DNA of 64,000 nt from Trebonia sp963811335 (lineage in GTDB: Bacteria; Actinomycetota; Actinomycetes; Streptosporangiales; Streptosporangiaceae). The notes below the pieces were generated by a model. It made no database searches and was not told where the DNA came from. It saw only the letters and a program-made list of their open reading frames with translations. This document shows positions 8,773 to 17,566 of this stretch, in pieces. Made by a program: the position numbers and the translations under genes. The DNA lies in assembly GCA_963811335.1 (NCBI GenBank), contig CAWERB010000018.1, positions 1 to 64,000 of the forward strand, written 5' to 3'. Position 1 is the first letter of the stretch. Each line of letters opens with the position of its first letter.

Positions 8773-10259
8773 CGGGAGCCTCGCACTACCTGGCCGTCAC
8801 TGGCGAGTGGGTCCTGGTCGCGATGGTCTTCGTGGGTGCCGTGCCGCCGTTCGCCGGGGCCTGGCAGTTCCTGCTCGCGGCCTGTCACCGGCTGCGCAAT
8901 CACTACGGCGCCTGCGCACCCGACTTTCCGCGGACCGCGGTGCTGATCCCCGCGTGGAACGAGGGCGCGGTGATCGGGGCGTCGATCGACCGGCTGATGG
9001 CGGCGGAGTACCCGCCGGAGTCACTGCGCGTCTACGTGGTCGACGACGCGAGCACCGACGCCACCCCTGCGGTGGTGAAGGCCAAGGCGGCGCAGTACCC
9101 AGGCCGCGTGGTGCACCTGCGCAGGGAGGAGGGCGGCCAGGGGAAGGCGCACACGCTCAACCACGGGCTCGACCGCATACTCGGCGACGACTGGATGCAG
9201 GCGCTGCTGATCACCGACGCCGACGTCAACTTCGAGGCCGCCGCGCTGCGCACGATGACCAGGCACCTGGCCGATCCCCTGGTGGGCTCCGTCACCTGCT
9301 ACATCAAGGAGGGCAGCCGCCCGGGCAACTACCTGACCAGGTTCATCGGATACGAGTACGTCACCGCACAGGCCGCCGCCAGGCGCGGGCAGAACGTACT
9401 CGGCGTGCTCGCCTGCCTCGCGGGGGGCGCACAGCTGCACGCACGAGAAAACCTCGTCGCGCTCGGCGGCCGGGTGGACACAAGCTCCCTCGCGGAAGAC
9501 ACCATCACCACCTTCGAGACGCAGTTGCACGGCCGCCGGGTGGTGTTCGAGCCGCACGCCGTCTGCTGGGCCGAGGAACCAGCGACCGTCACGGCCCTGT
9601 GGAAGCAGCGGCTCCGCTGGGCGCGCGGGAACGTCCAGCTCACGAGCAGGTACCGCAGGCTCTGGTTCCGGCCGCACCGCGGGCATCGTCTCGGCGGGCT
9701 TACCTTCGGCGTCCTGTGGTTCTGCACCTTCCTGCAGCCGGTCTTCATGATCACGTCGTCTGCCGCCTTGCTCACCCTCTACCTGGCGGGCTCGCCGAGC
9801 GCCTGGTCGGCATTTCACGTGCTGTGGGTCGCCAACGCGGCGATCTTCCTGTTCACCACCGGGTTCGCGCTGCTCATGGACCCGCCGACCGGGCGGCATA
9901 CCTGGCGCGAGGCCGTGCTGTTCCCCGGCGTGGTGAACCTGGCCATCATCATCGGAAGCTGCGCACCCCGCCTGGCCCATGACATCGGGGACTGGCTCGG
10001 CATGCCGCGTTCCATGGCCGAGCCGCTCACGATCTTCGCCTACGTGTGGCTCACCGTATCGCTCGTCCTCGGCTACCTGGTCAAGGTGGTCGAACGGCAC
10101 CGGGGCGGCGGGCTTGCCAGCATGCTGCTCCTTTACCTGGCGGGCTACGGGTCGCTGCTGTGCGCCTGCACGTTCGCCTCCTACGTCAAGGAGGCGCGTC
10201 GCTCGGACATGAGCTGGGACAAGACGGAGAAGACGGGGAAGGTGACGATCCCGACATGA
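8769..10259 (+). CDS. membrane glycosyltransferase family 2 (BcsA/PgaC-like polysaccharide synthase)
   Basis: A 496-aa processive GT2. It has an N-terminal membrane helix (~15-40), then a GT-A domain with VLIPAWNEG (~58), VVDDAST (~92), ITDADVNFE (~150), ED within SSLAEDTITTFE (~245) and the processivity motif QRLRWARG (~283). Four or five further membrane helices fill the C-terminal half. This layout matches synthases of cellulose, hyaluronan or poly-GlcNAc that extrude polymer through the membrane. Because a PIG-L de-N-acetylase sits in the same operon, an N-acetylhexosamine polymer is an attractive guess, not proven. It overlaps the PHP gene and the following small membrane gene. Confidence 0.88.
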   Translation: MTGASHYLAVTGEWVLVAMVFVGAVPPFAGAWQFLLAACHRLRNHYGACAPDFPRTAVLIPAWNEGAVIGASIDRLMAAEYPPESLRVYVVDDASTDATPAVVKAKAAQYPGRVVHLRREEGGQGKAHTLNHGLDRILGDDWMQALLITDADVNFEAAALRTMTRHLADPLVGSVTCYIKEGSRPGNYLTRFIGYEYVTAQAAARRGQNVLGVLACLAGGAQLHARENLVALGGRVDTSSLAEDTITTFETQLHGRRVVFEPHAVCWAEEPATVTALWKQRLRWARGNVQLTSRYRRLWFRPHRGHRLGGLTFGVLWFCTFLQPVFMITSSAALLTLYLAGSPSAWSAFHVLWVANAAIFLFTTGFALLMDPPTGRHTWREAVLFPGVVNLAIIIGSCAPRLAHDIGDWLGMPRSMAEPLTIFAYVWLTVSLVLGYLVKVVERHRGGGLASMLLLYLAGYGSLLCACTFASYVKEARRSDMSWDKTEKTGKVTIPT

Positions 10260-10465
10260 CTCAAGGACCCGGCTCGCCGGCCAAGCCCGCGGGCGAAGAC
10301 GAGCCAGGCGGGGCGGTCGAGCCCGGCAGGCTGCGTGATCCCGCGGTCTTCGCCTGGGAGATCCGCATGGCGCTGCGGTACGAGGCCGGCCTGATGGTGA
10401 AGGCGGTCGCCGTCCTCGCGATCGTCGCCGTCATTTTCGTCCTGCGCGCCCTCTACCTGACGTGA
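10256..10465 (+). CDS. small single-pass membrane protein (69 aa) of the PIG-L/GT2 cluster
   Basis: The ATG at 10256 overlaps the GT2 stop by four bases. It encodes a Pro/Gly-rich N-terminus, a charged patch (DPAVFAWEIRMALRYEAG) and a C-terminal helix (VKAVAVLAIVAVIFVLRALYL). It resembles accessory subunits of synthase operons that bind the synthase in the membrane, but no family is recognised. Translational coupling makes it a real gene. Confidence 0.65.
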   Translation: MTQGPGSPAKPAGEDEPGGAVEPGRLRDPAVFAWEIRMALRYEAGLMVKAVAVLAIVAVIFVLRALYLT

Positions 10466-10477
10466 CGGGGAGATCCT

Positions 10478-10600
10478 GTGGCGCGATTCTCGATACGCAC
10501 GCGGGTAATCGCGGCGCTCGCGCTCGCGCTCGTGTTTGCCCCGATTGCCATGACAGGCGGCACCAAGTGGGACCGACGGGTCCTCGTGTTATTTAATTGA
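10478..10600 (+). pseudogene. stump of a sensor-kinase N-terminus (40 codons)
   Basis: GTG at 10478 (upstream GGGGAGATCC) encodes VARFSIRTRVIAALALALVF and stops at 10600. The opening closely resembles the start of the hybrid kinase at 11333 (RRLGIGTRAIVAAVVALALT). With the duplicated receiver nearby it suggests an earlier receiver/kinase copy of which only this stump remains. It could instead be a real small membrane peptide. Confidence 0.4.
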
Positions 10601-10631
10601 AATATTGGTGCTGAAGTGAAACGAGGCTGGT

Positions 10632-10710
10632 GGCACGGCCGGCCAGGCGCTAGTGGCACAGCCGGCCAGGCGCTAGGGACACAGCCGGCCAGGCGCTAGA
10701 CACAGCCGGC
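10632..10710. repeat. 23-bp tandem repeat, ~3.4 copies
   Basis: Units begin at 10632, 10655, 10678 and (partial) 10700 and share CAGCCGGCCAGGCGCTAG with one or two substitutions. There are no spacers, so this is a minisatellite, not a CRISPR array. It lies just upstream of the receiver gene at 10723, in its likely 5' leader. Confidence 0.85.
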
Positions 10711-10722
10711 GGAGGGGGACTC

Positions 10723-11262
10723 ATGAAGGCCAGCGGCGCCGGTGGGGGACTGGGCGGGCGCGTGCTGCTCGTCGATGATGACCGGGCTTCCGGCGAGTAC
10801 GTGCGCCGGGTACTCACTTCAGGCGGCTTCGAGGTGAGCCACCAACTCGACGCGGAGAGCGCGCTCGCGCTGGTGCACGCGGAGCGGTGGGACTTGCTGA
10901 TCACCGACGTCCAGCTGCCGGGCATGAACGGGCTCGAGCTGCTTGACCGGGTGCGCGAGCTGGCCCCTGGGCTGCCGGTCGCCGTGCTCACCGCGTCGGT
11001 GGACGACGCCGTCTCCGCGCCGCGTGGCGCGGCCGCGGAGTTCCTGCAGAAGCCGGTGAGCAGGCCGGACCTGATCGCGCGGGCGACCGAACTGATCGAG
11101 GCGAGCCGGTCGGCGCGCGAAGAGCGCGCCGCGGGCGCCCGCGCCGAGCCGTCAGGCGCGGCCGCCGGGCACGGCGCCCTGCCCAGGCCGCGCCAGGCGC
11201 CCGATCAGCTCACCGGGGCCCCTGCCGAGGACACCGAGGCGCGTTCCGCGCGGCCCGGGTGA
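10723..11262 (+). CDS. stand-alone response-regulator receiver protein
   Basis: A receiver (~residues 8-125) with acidic cluster VDDD, phospho-acceptor in TDVQLPG, Thr in VLTAS and Lys in LQKPVS, then an Ala/Pro/Arg-rich tail of ~50 residues without an output domain. It matches the receiver of the PIG-L fusion over its whole length (by eye about two thirds identical, including SGGFEV, ERWDLLITD and LPGMNGLELLD). A two-residue deletion after the conserved Thr (TASVDD versus TAHASVDY) suggests a recent duplication. It precedes the hybrid kinase gene by 70 bp and may act as a phosphate shuttle. Confidence 0.8.
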   Translation: MKASGAGGGLGGRVLLVDDDRASGEYVRRVLTSGGFEVSHQLDAESALALVHAERWDLLITDVQLPGMNGLELLDRVRELAPGLPVAVLTASVDDAVSAPRGAAAEFLQKPVSRPDLIARATELIEASRSAREERAAGARAEPSGAAAGHGALPRPRQAPDQLTGAPAEDTEARSARPG

Positions 11263-11332
11263 CAAGGCGGGCACGACCGCTCTCGTCAGCCCCGCCTGCC
11301 GGTCACCGGAACGCTTCGCGAAGGGAAGGCCG

Positions 11333-13618
11333 ATGGCACTGCGCAGACTCGGGATAGGCACGCGGGCCATCGTCGCGGCCGTGGTCGCGCTCGCGCTCAC
11401 CGCGCTCGCGTTCGGCCTCGCGCTCGTGGCGACGGCGCAGGGCCAGAGCCGCAGCAGCGAGCTCGCGCAGCGGCTGGTGCCCGCGTCCATCGCCGCCGAC
11501 GACCTGCTCTCGAACCTCGCCGCCCAGCAGAACCGGCTGCGCGACGCGGTGACGGAAGGGCGTCCTGGCGGACTTGCGCTCTTCGCGGCCAGGGGAGCCG
11601 ACGTCGATGCGTACACCGCCCAGGTCGCACGGTTCGCCCGCGGCGACCCCCCGATGACGGCGCGGCTCGGCGCCGTGACGGCGGCGCATCAGGCCTGGCT
11701 GGTCAATGTCGCGGACCCGCAGGCCGCGGCACTGCGCCGGGGTGACGTCGCCGCCGCTGCGGCGCTGCAGGCGGACACCGCGCACGTCAGCCCCTACGTG
11801 TTCAACCTCAGGGCCAGGGGAGTCGCACTGCGGACGCAGATCGCCGGCGAGCAGCAGGCGGTCACCGGCTCGCTGAGCCAGGCGCACGACCTGCTCATCG
11901 GCGCGCTGATCGCCATGATCGTGGTGGCCGTCGGCGTCGCCGCCTGGGTGATCGTCGGCGCCTGGCGCGGCGTGCTCAGGCCGCTGGCGTCCGCGCTGGC
12001 CGAGCGGGAACGGGCCGAGCAGAACCTGCGGCGCCTGTTCGACCTGATGCCGGACGCGGTGCTCGGGGTGACGAGGGACGGCTTGATCGTGACGGCGAAC
12101 GCGCAGGCGGTCGAGACATTCGGCTACCCGGCCGACGAGCTTGTCGGCCGCCGGGTGGAGACCCTCGTTCCCGAGGGCCGGCGGGCGGACCTGGCGGCGA
12201 GAGCCGAGTCCTACTTCGCCGACGAGCGGTCCAGGGCGCAGTGGAACGCGACCACGTGGTCCATGCTGCGCAGCGACGGCACCGAGTTCCCCTGCGGTGT
12301 CCGGCTGAGCGCGCTACCCGCCGAGACCGGGATGCTGATCGTCGTCGCGGTCAGGGACGGCACCGAGCGGGTGGCGATCGAGGCCGAGCGCGAGCGGCTG
12401 CGCGCCACTGCGGAACAGGAGCGCCTGCAGGGCAGGCTGCGGCAGTTCCAGCGCCTGGAAAGCCTCGGCCAGCTCGTCGGCGGTGTCGCGCATGACTTCA
12501 ACAACCTGCTCGGCATCATCTCCGGATACGCGGAATACACCGTCGAGCAGCTGCAGCCGCTCGCCAGGGAGGACGCGCGGCTTGTCCCGCTGATCCAGGA
12601 CATCGAGCAGGTGCAGTCGGCCGCGCAGCAGGCCATCAGGGTCACCCGCCAGCTGCTGACCTTCGCCAAGAGCAAGCCGGCGAGCACCGAGCTGCTCGAC
12701 GTCAACGAGGTGGTCAACAGCGCCGGACAGCTCCTGCGCCGCAGCCTCGGCGCGAAGATCGAGCTTGTCATCGCGGCGGATGCCGACCTGTGGCCGGTCG
12801 AGGCCGACCGCGGCCAGCTTGAGCAGGTCCTGGTGAACCTCGCGCTGAACGCCCGCGACGCGATGCCCGACGGCGGGCGGCTGACCATCACGACCGCCAA
12901 TGCCAAGGTGGAGGCCGGCTACGCGGAGCAACGGCCCGGCCTCAAGCCCGGCCGCTACTGCCGGCTCGCGGTGGCGGACACCGGCACCGGCATGGACGCC
13001 GAGACCATCGAGCGCGTCTTCGAGCCGTTCTTCTCGACCAAGCCGCGGGGCCGGGGAACCGGCCTCGGGCTGGCGACGGTCTACGGGGCCGTGTCCGGCA
13101 CGGGCGGGATCATCGACATCAACTCGGAGAAGGGGTTCGGCACCACCATGAGCGTGCTGCTGCCCGTCGCCGGCCAGGCCGCCGAGGCGGTACCCGAGCC
13201 GAGCCCCGCGCGAGAGCAGACACGCGGGCACGGCGAGGCGATCTTGCTCGTGGAGGACGAGCGGAGCCTGCGCTCGATGGCGGGCCGCATCCTGGCCCGC
13301 AACGGCTACCAGGTCCGTGAGGCCGTCGACGGTCCCGCGGCGATCCGGCTGGCCAGCGATCCCGACGAGCGCGTCGACCTGCTGCTCACCGACGTGGTGA
13401 TGCCGGGGATGCTCGGCAATGAGGTGGTCGACCGGGTCCGCGGCTTGCGCCCCGGCCTGCCCGCCCTGTACGTCACCGGCCACCCGCGGCAGGTGCTTGA
13501 CTTCCACGGCATCCGGGCGCCGGACCTGGACATCGTGCAGAAGCCCTTCACCGAGGCGGTCCTGCTCGGCCGGGTGCGCCGGGCGCTCGACAAGGCGCGG
13601 CAGGGCGCGCCGGCCTAG
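11333..13618 (+). CDS. hybrid sensor histidine kinase (2 TM, PAS, HisKA, HATPase, receiver)
   Basis: Two membrane helices (~10-32 and ~184-208) flank an extracellular sensor of ~150 residues. Then come a PAS domain (~230-345), a HisKA dimerisation domain with H-box GGVAHDFNNLL (~385), a HATPase with N-box NLALNARDAMPDGG, G1 DTGTGM, F-box EPFFSTK and G2 GRGTGLGL (~500-590), and a C-terminal receiver (EDE near 640, TDVVMPG, QKP). The start has a GAAGGGAAGG ribosome site. This class normally autophosphorylates and passes phosphate through its own receiver; with the receiver at 10723 and the PIG-L fusion it forms a plausible phosphorelay controlling the cluster. It is the last gene on this strand. 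Confidence 0.9.
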   Translation: MALRRLGIGTRAIVAAVVALALTALAFGLALVATAQGQSRSSELAQRLVPASIAADDLLSNLAAQQNRLRDAVTEGRPGGLALFAARGADVDAYTAQVARFARGDPPMTARLGAVTAAHQAWLVNVADPQAAALRRGDVAAAAALQADTAHVSPYVFNLRARGVALRTQIAGEQQAVTGSLSQAHDLLIGALIAMIVVAVGVAAWVIVGAWRGVLRPLASALAERERAEQNLRRLFDLMPDAVLGVTRDGLIVTANAQAVETFGYPADELVGRRVETLVPEGRRADLAARAESYFADERSRAQWNATTWSMLRSDGTEFPCGVRLSALPAETGMLIVVAVRDGTERVAIEAERERLRATAEQERLQGRLRQFQRLESLGQLVGGVAHDFNNLLGIISGYAEYTVEQLQPLAREDARLVPLIQDIEQVQSAAQQAIRVTRQLLTFAKSKPASTELLDVNEVVNSAGQLLRRSLGAKIELVIAADADLWPVEADRGQLEQVLVNLALNARDAMPDGGRLTITTANAKVEAGYAEQRPGLKPGRYCRLAVADTGTGMDAETIERVFEPFFSTKPRGRGTGLGLATVYGAVSGTGGIIDINSEKGFGTTMSVLLPVAGQAAEAVPEPSPAREQTRGHGEAILLVEDERSLRSMAGRILARNGYQVREAVDGPAAIRLASDPDERVDLLLTDVVMPGMLGNEVVDRVRGLRPGLPALYVTGHPRQVLDFHGIRAPDLDIVQKPFTEAVLLGRVRRALDKARQGAPA

Positions 13619-13702
13619 CGCGGGCCCTCCCCGCCTCCGGGCCGGCGCGGGCGAGGGAGCGCGAAAGCCACGCGCCCGTTCGGTGGCCGCCGTTAGCCGT
13701 CG

Positions 13703-14533
13703 CTACCCGGCGGCGCTGCCGTTGCCTCGGCCCTCGCCCGCCTGGCGCTGCTCGAGGGCCCGGCGGTACTCGGCGATGACGATCTCGTTCAGCTCGGCGA
13801 CCGAGGTCTGCGCGGACGGCTTGTCGAAGGTGATCTCCCCGTGCTGCAGCAGGTTGATCCGGTCGCAGATCTCCAGGGCCTGGCCGTAGTTGTGCGCGAT
13901 GATGATCACCGAGACGTCGCCCTTGTCCTTCAGCTCGCGCACCTGGTCGAGGATGATCGCCGCCTCCTTGGCGCCCATGGCGGCGAGCGGCTCGTCAAGC
14001 AGCAGGATCTTCGCGTCGGAGTAGACGGCGCGCGCCACCGCGATCGCCTGCCGCTGGCCGCCGGACAGCTGGGCGACGTCGGCCTCCACGGACGGGATGG
14101 CGACGCCCATCTCGTCCAGGTACTGGCGGGCCAGCCGCTTCATCGTCCGGTTGGACAGCAGCGGCCAGCGCACCTTCTCCCGGTTGAGGAACATGTTGTG
14201 GTAGACGCTCAGCTGGTTGACCAGGGCCAGGTCCTGGTAGACGCAGTCGATGCCGAGCGACCTGGCGTGGTCGACGGAGCGCAGCGTCACCTCCTGGCCG
14301 CCCAGCAGGATCCGCCCCGCGGTCGGCGGCTGGAAGCCGCACAGGATCTTGATCAGGGTCGACTTGCCCGCGCCGTTGTCGCCGAGCAGGCCGAGCACCT
14401 CGCCCTTGGCGAGGTGCAGGCTGACGTCGGTGAGCGCGGTCACCGCGCCGTAGCTCTTGGCGATGTGCTCGACCCGCAGCACGTCCGTGGACTGGCCGGC
14501 GGCGCCCTGGGTTTCTCCCTGCTGCGTGGTCAC
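13703..14533 (-). CDS. sugar ABC importer, ATP-binding protein (single domain)
   Basis: Walker A LLGDNGAGKST (~45), Q-loop region YQDLAL, signature LSGGQRQA (~150) and Walker B ILLLDEPLAAMG (~170) are all intact. The LRVEHIAKSYGAVTALTDVS opening and the 276-aa length match the single-domain ATPases of ribose/fructose-type importers (FrcA-like). It overlaps the permease gene by four bases and follows the binding-protein gene, so it is the third gene of the importer operon and powers uptake of an unidentified sugar. Confidence 0.9.
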   Translation of the reverse strand: MTTQQGETQGAAGQSTDVLRVEHIAKSYGAVTALTDVSLHLAKGEVLGLLGDNGAGKSTLIKILCGFQPPTAGRILLGGQEVTLRSVDHARSLGIDCVYQDLALVNQLSVYHNMFLNREKVRWPLLSNRTMKRLARQYLDEMGVAIPSVEADVAQLSGGQRQAIAVARAVYSDAKILLLDEPLAAMGAKEAAIILDQVRELKDKGDVSVIIIAHNYGQALEICDRINLLQHGEITFDKPSAQTSVAELNEIVIAEYRRALEQRQAGEGRGNGSAAG

Positions 14534-15593
14534 CGGACTCTCCCCTCGCCGCGCAGCCGCGCGAACTGGACGTTAGCGATCATGGCCACCAGGATGCCGC
14601 CGCCGAAGTAGATCTGCAGCGGGAAGGCGCTGATCCCGAGCACTTGGAAGCCGTCGGTCAGGATCGCGAGGACCGCGCCGCCGAGGAACGCGCCGACGAT
14701 GGTCCCGCTGCCGCCGAGCATCGCGGTGCCGCCGATGACCGCGGCCGCCACGGCGTAGAACATCGGCTGGTAGGCGGCGCCGCCCGCGAAGGTGTCGACG
14801 ACGTTGTCCTGGAACGCGATCATGACACCGGTGAACGCGCCGAGCAGGCCGGTGAGCATGAAGTTGCCGTACTTGATCCGGTTGATGTTGACCCCCGCCT
14901 CGCGGGCGCCGAGCGCGTTGCCGCCGACCGCGATCGTGTGCAGGCCCCAGCGGGTGTTGCGCAGCAGCACGTGGAACACCGCGAGGAAGATCACCGCCCA
15001 GACGATCTCGGCGAAGTTGGTCTGCGAGCCGAACCACTTCCCCGCGCTGACGAGCGAGGGCGGGATGGGCGCCTGCTCGCCGTGCGCCAGGGTGCAGCGA
15101 CAGGCCGGACAGCACGAAGCCGGTGCCCAGGGTGGCGACGAACGAGGGCAGCCGCAGCGTCACGGTGAGGAACCCGTTGAGCCAGCCGACCCCGCCGCCG
15201 ACGACGAGCACCGCGAGGATCAGCCCGAGGATGCCCGGCACGCTGTAGATACTCGACGAAGAAGTACATGACGTACGGCGCGAACACGTAGATGAAGCCG
15301 ACGGACAGGTCGATCTCGCCGCAGATGAGCAGCATCACCTCGCCGTACGCGATGATCATGATCGGCGCCGCGACCACCGATAGGTTGACCAGCGCCGCGT
15401 GCGTGAAGAAGACGCTGCGGCCGGTCGAGCTGATGACGCCGAAGTAAAGGATCAGCAGGACCACGACGAGGAAAACCGTCGCTTCCCGCTGCCGCATGAG
15501 GAAAATCCCTGCCCGCTGCGCACCCCCTGGGCCGGGTGCCTCCGCGGGTCCGCCGCCCGCCACGCCGGGGGCACGCTGCGCGGTCTCGCTCAC
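14530..15593 (-). CDS. sugar ABC importer, permease (frameshifted)
   Basis: A BPD_transp_2-type permease of the ribose/xylose family is spread over three frames. First part: ATVFLVVVLLILYFGVIS and the family motif GEVMLLICGEIDLSVG. Second: VPGILGLILAVLVVGGG and FLTVTLRLPSFVATLGTGF. Third: NTRWGLHTIAVGGNALGARE and AVIGGTAMLGGSGT. Shifts lie near 15245 and 15090, both repairable by one base, so a functional gene is likely. Start GTG at 15593 (VSETAQRAP) has GAAGGAG eight bases upstream. About 8-9 membrane helices after repair. Lies between binding-protein and ATPase genes. Confidence 0.8.
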
Positions 15594-15734
15594 CTTGTCT
15601 CCTTCTCGTGTGCTCACGTCTTCGTGCGCTCAGCTGCCGTCGGCGCCCGTGCCGCCGGCGCCGGAACGGATCCTGCCGCGGGGTCCGCGTCCGGCGCCGG
15701 CCTGCCTGTCTCCGGGACCGTGTTCGGCTTCCGG

Positions 15735-16937
15735 TCAGGTGCTCGTGCTGGCGATCGGGTTCTGGATGGGGCCGGACCGCGACACGAGCGTGGGCTTGGT
15801 GGCACCGGTGGAGCCCTCGTAGGTGGTGCTCGAGGACTCGTACGGGCCGACGTTGTCCTTGGTCACGAAGGTGAGGCCGGTGTCGGTGTCGGGGGGCAGC
15901 ACGAGGCCGCCGGTCAGGTTGTACAGGTACAGGTAAAGGGTGGGAAGGAAGCCCTGCAGGTACGGGTCCTGGTCGATGGTGAAGTCGAGCTGGCCGGCCT
16001 TGATCGCCGCCAGCGTGCCCGGCGTCAGGTCGAACCCGCCGGCCGGGATCTTGCCCGCGAGCCCGAGCGCGGCCAGCGTCGGGCCGAGTTGCTCGGTCGA
16101 CCCTGCGTCCACCGCGAACGCGCCGGTGACGTTCTTGTTGCCGAGCAGGAACGCCTTCTCCGCGGGTCCTTCGACCGCGGTCGTCGCGCCGGTCGCGACC
16201 ATCTTCACCGAGTAGCCCGCCGGGGTGAGCACCGAGGCGGCGCCGTCGTACCGTGGCTGGATGTTGGCCGTGCCCGGGGTGGCGATGAAGATGACGATCT
16301 CGCCCGGCTTGGCCAGGGACTTGATGCGCTCGCCCATCTGCTGCCCGGACAGGTACAGCGCCTGCCCGACGTAGCACAGGCGGTTGGTGCCCGGCGTCAC
16401 GGTGCCGTTGACGATCGGGCCGTCCGCGTTGTAGCTGACCACCGGGACGCCGGCGTCCATCGCGGCCTTCACCGGGGCCTGGAAGGTCGTGGCCGTGGGA
16501 GAGCTGTTGATGACGCAGGTCGCGATGCCGGCCGCCTTCGCCGTGACGGCGTTGTTGATGTCGGTGACCATCTCGCTGACCGCGGAGTTCGTGGACCCGC
16601 CCCACTTGGGCTTGGGTATGCCGAGCAGCGCGGCGGCGTCGGCGAAGCCGAACTGGGTGGGGACGAAGAACAGGTTCGTGGTCACGTGGTTGACGAACCA
16701 GAACTGCCACGCGGGAACCTGCGGGAAGTTGCCCGCGACCGCGTTGGCGGCCGACGTGGACACCTTCACCGTGCCGGTGCTGCTGTTGTTCGACGAACTG
16801 CACGCCGCGAGCAGGGCAGAAGCCGCCGCCGTGGCGCTTACCAGGCCGGTCCCGGCCAGCAGCTTGCGCCGTGAGGGTCCGTCCTTCATGTTCAGCGTCT
16901 GTATTGCCTCATCGACCTTGGGGTCGACCTTCCTCAT
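15735..16937 (-). CDS. sugar-binding lipoprotein of ABC importer (Tat-type signal)
   Basis: After ~20 residues a twin-arginine motif (SRRKLLAG) leads into a hydrophobic stretch and the lipobox LLAACS, so it is probably exported folded and lipid-anchored. The mature part is a periplasmic-binding fold of the LacI/ribose type: MVTDINNAVTAKAAGIATC, VPVVSYNADGP, GERIKSLAKPGEIVIFIATP and GGFDLTPGTLAAIKAGQLDF. It would capture a monosaccharide and hand it to the permease encoded downstream. LacI-like operators sit just upstream, pointing to sugar-responsive control. Confidence 0.88.
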   Translation of the reverse strand: MRKVDPKVDEAIQTLNMKDGPSRRKLLAGTGLVSATAAASALLAACSSSNNSSTGTVKVSTSAANAVAGNFPQVPAWQFWFVNHVTTNLFFVPTQFGFADAAALLGIPKPKWGGSTNSAVSEMVTDINNAVTAKAAGIATCVINSSPTATTFQAPVKAAMDAGVPVVSYNADGPIVNGTVTPGTNRLCYVGQALYLSGQQMGERIKSLAKPGEIVIFIATPGTANIQPRYDGAASVLTPAGYSVKMVATGATTAVEGPAEKAFLLGNKNVTGAFAVDAGSTEQLGPTLAALGLAGKIPAGGFDLTPGTLAAIKAGQLDFTIDQDPYLQGFLPTLYLYLYNLTGGLVLPPDTDTGLTFVTKDNVGPYESSSTTYEGSTGATKPTLVSRSGPIQNPIASTST

Positions 16938-16982
16938 ATCGGACCTCCGGCTGTCTTCGGTGAAGGGGAACTCCGTCGAAGT

Positions 16983-17026
16983 ATGTTAACGCTCACATCA
17001 TTAGATTTGGAACCCTATTAATGTGA
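16983..17026. promoter_or_regulatory. LacI-type operator and second dyad upstream of the sugar importer
   Basis: ATGTTAACGCTCACAT (16983-16998) is a CG-centred imperfect palindrome, 12 of 16 positions symmetric, as in LacI-family operators. It overlaps a wider dyad with arms TCACAT (16993-16998) and ATGTGA (17021-17026). The position, 46 bp upstream of the binding-protein start, suits repression. No LacI gene lies in the window. Confidence 0.5.
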
Positions 17027-17082
17027 TAGAGGAGGTGATATGACGACTTAAGTGACGAGGCTAGACTTTACGTTTTCGAAAC

Positions 17083-17094
17083 GTTATCGTTAAC
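17083..17094. promoter_or_regulatory. CG-centred palindrome GTTATCGTTAAC (possible second LacI-type operator)
   Basis: Ten of twelve positions are symmetric about the central CG. It lies ~90 bp upstream of the first operator in the same AT-rich intergenic region, so the two could support DNA looping. Not experimentally supported. Confidence 0.35.
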
Positions 17095-17255
17095 AGGACG
17101 GCTAATGAGCTCGCACATGCACGCGCTCCCGTCGTGGCCGCGAGCTGGCCGGTCCTCCCCGCTGGTCGCCGGGCTTGGTTGTCGGCGCGAGCCCGGCGAT
17201 ACCCTGGTGACAGCGCCCGCCGGACACCTTCCGGCGCGGGGACAACGGGAGCAGC

Positions 17256-17514
17256 GTGACATCACCAGAGACGAGCCAGCCGGCCAGGCCCGGGCCCGAG
17301 GCTGCCGTTGCCGTGCCGCTGCCGTCACCGCAGCGCCGTCGCCCTCGCCGTCGCGTCGCTCGCCCTCGCCTCGCCGTCGGCCTCGCCGTCGGCCAGCGAG
17401 CCGGTGCTGCCAGAGCAGAGCCGCGAGGACACCGATGCCGGCTGGGGCGAGTACCCGGAGCGGGCCGACGACCGGCTCTACCGGGACCGCCCGCCGCACT
17501 GGGACGACTTCTGA
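17256..17514 (+). CDS. small actinobacterial protein with C-terminal WGEYPE...RPPHWDDF motif (frameshifted)
   Basis: A GTG at 17256 with GGGAG five bases upstream opens VTSPETSQPARPGPEAAVAV. The low-complexity middle (Ser/Pro/Arg codons) shifts frame, and the conserved end EDTDAGWGEYPER, then DDRLYRDRPPHWDDF, is read one frame over, stopping at 17514. The acidic, aromatic C-terminus recurs in short actinobacterial proteins of unknown role. The frame change probably lies in the repetitive tract near 17340-17400. Confidence 0.45.
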
Positions 17515-17566
17515 CCCGCCGCGCCGGGACGAGTTCTGACCGTGCCCGCGCCGAGGCCACTGACGG

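Noticed and set aside
8483..9982. A 499-residue plus-strand frame overlapping PHP and GT2 genes
   Set aside because: Arg/Pro/Gly-rich out-of-frame shadow of the GT2 gene.
10632..10710. CRISPR-like array
   Set aside because: Repeats are directly adjacent without spacers, and no cas gene is present.
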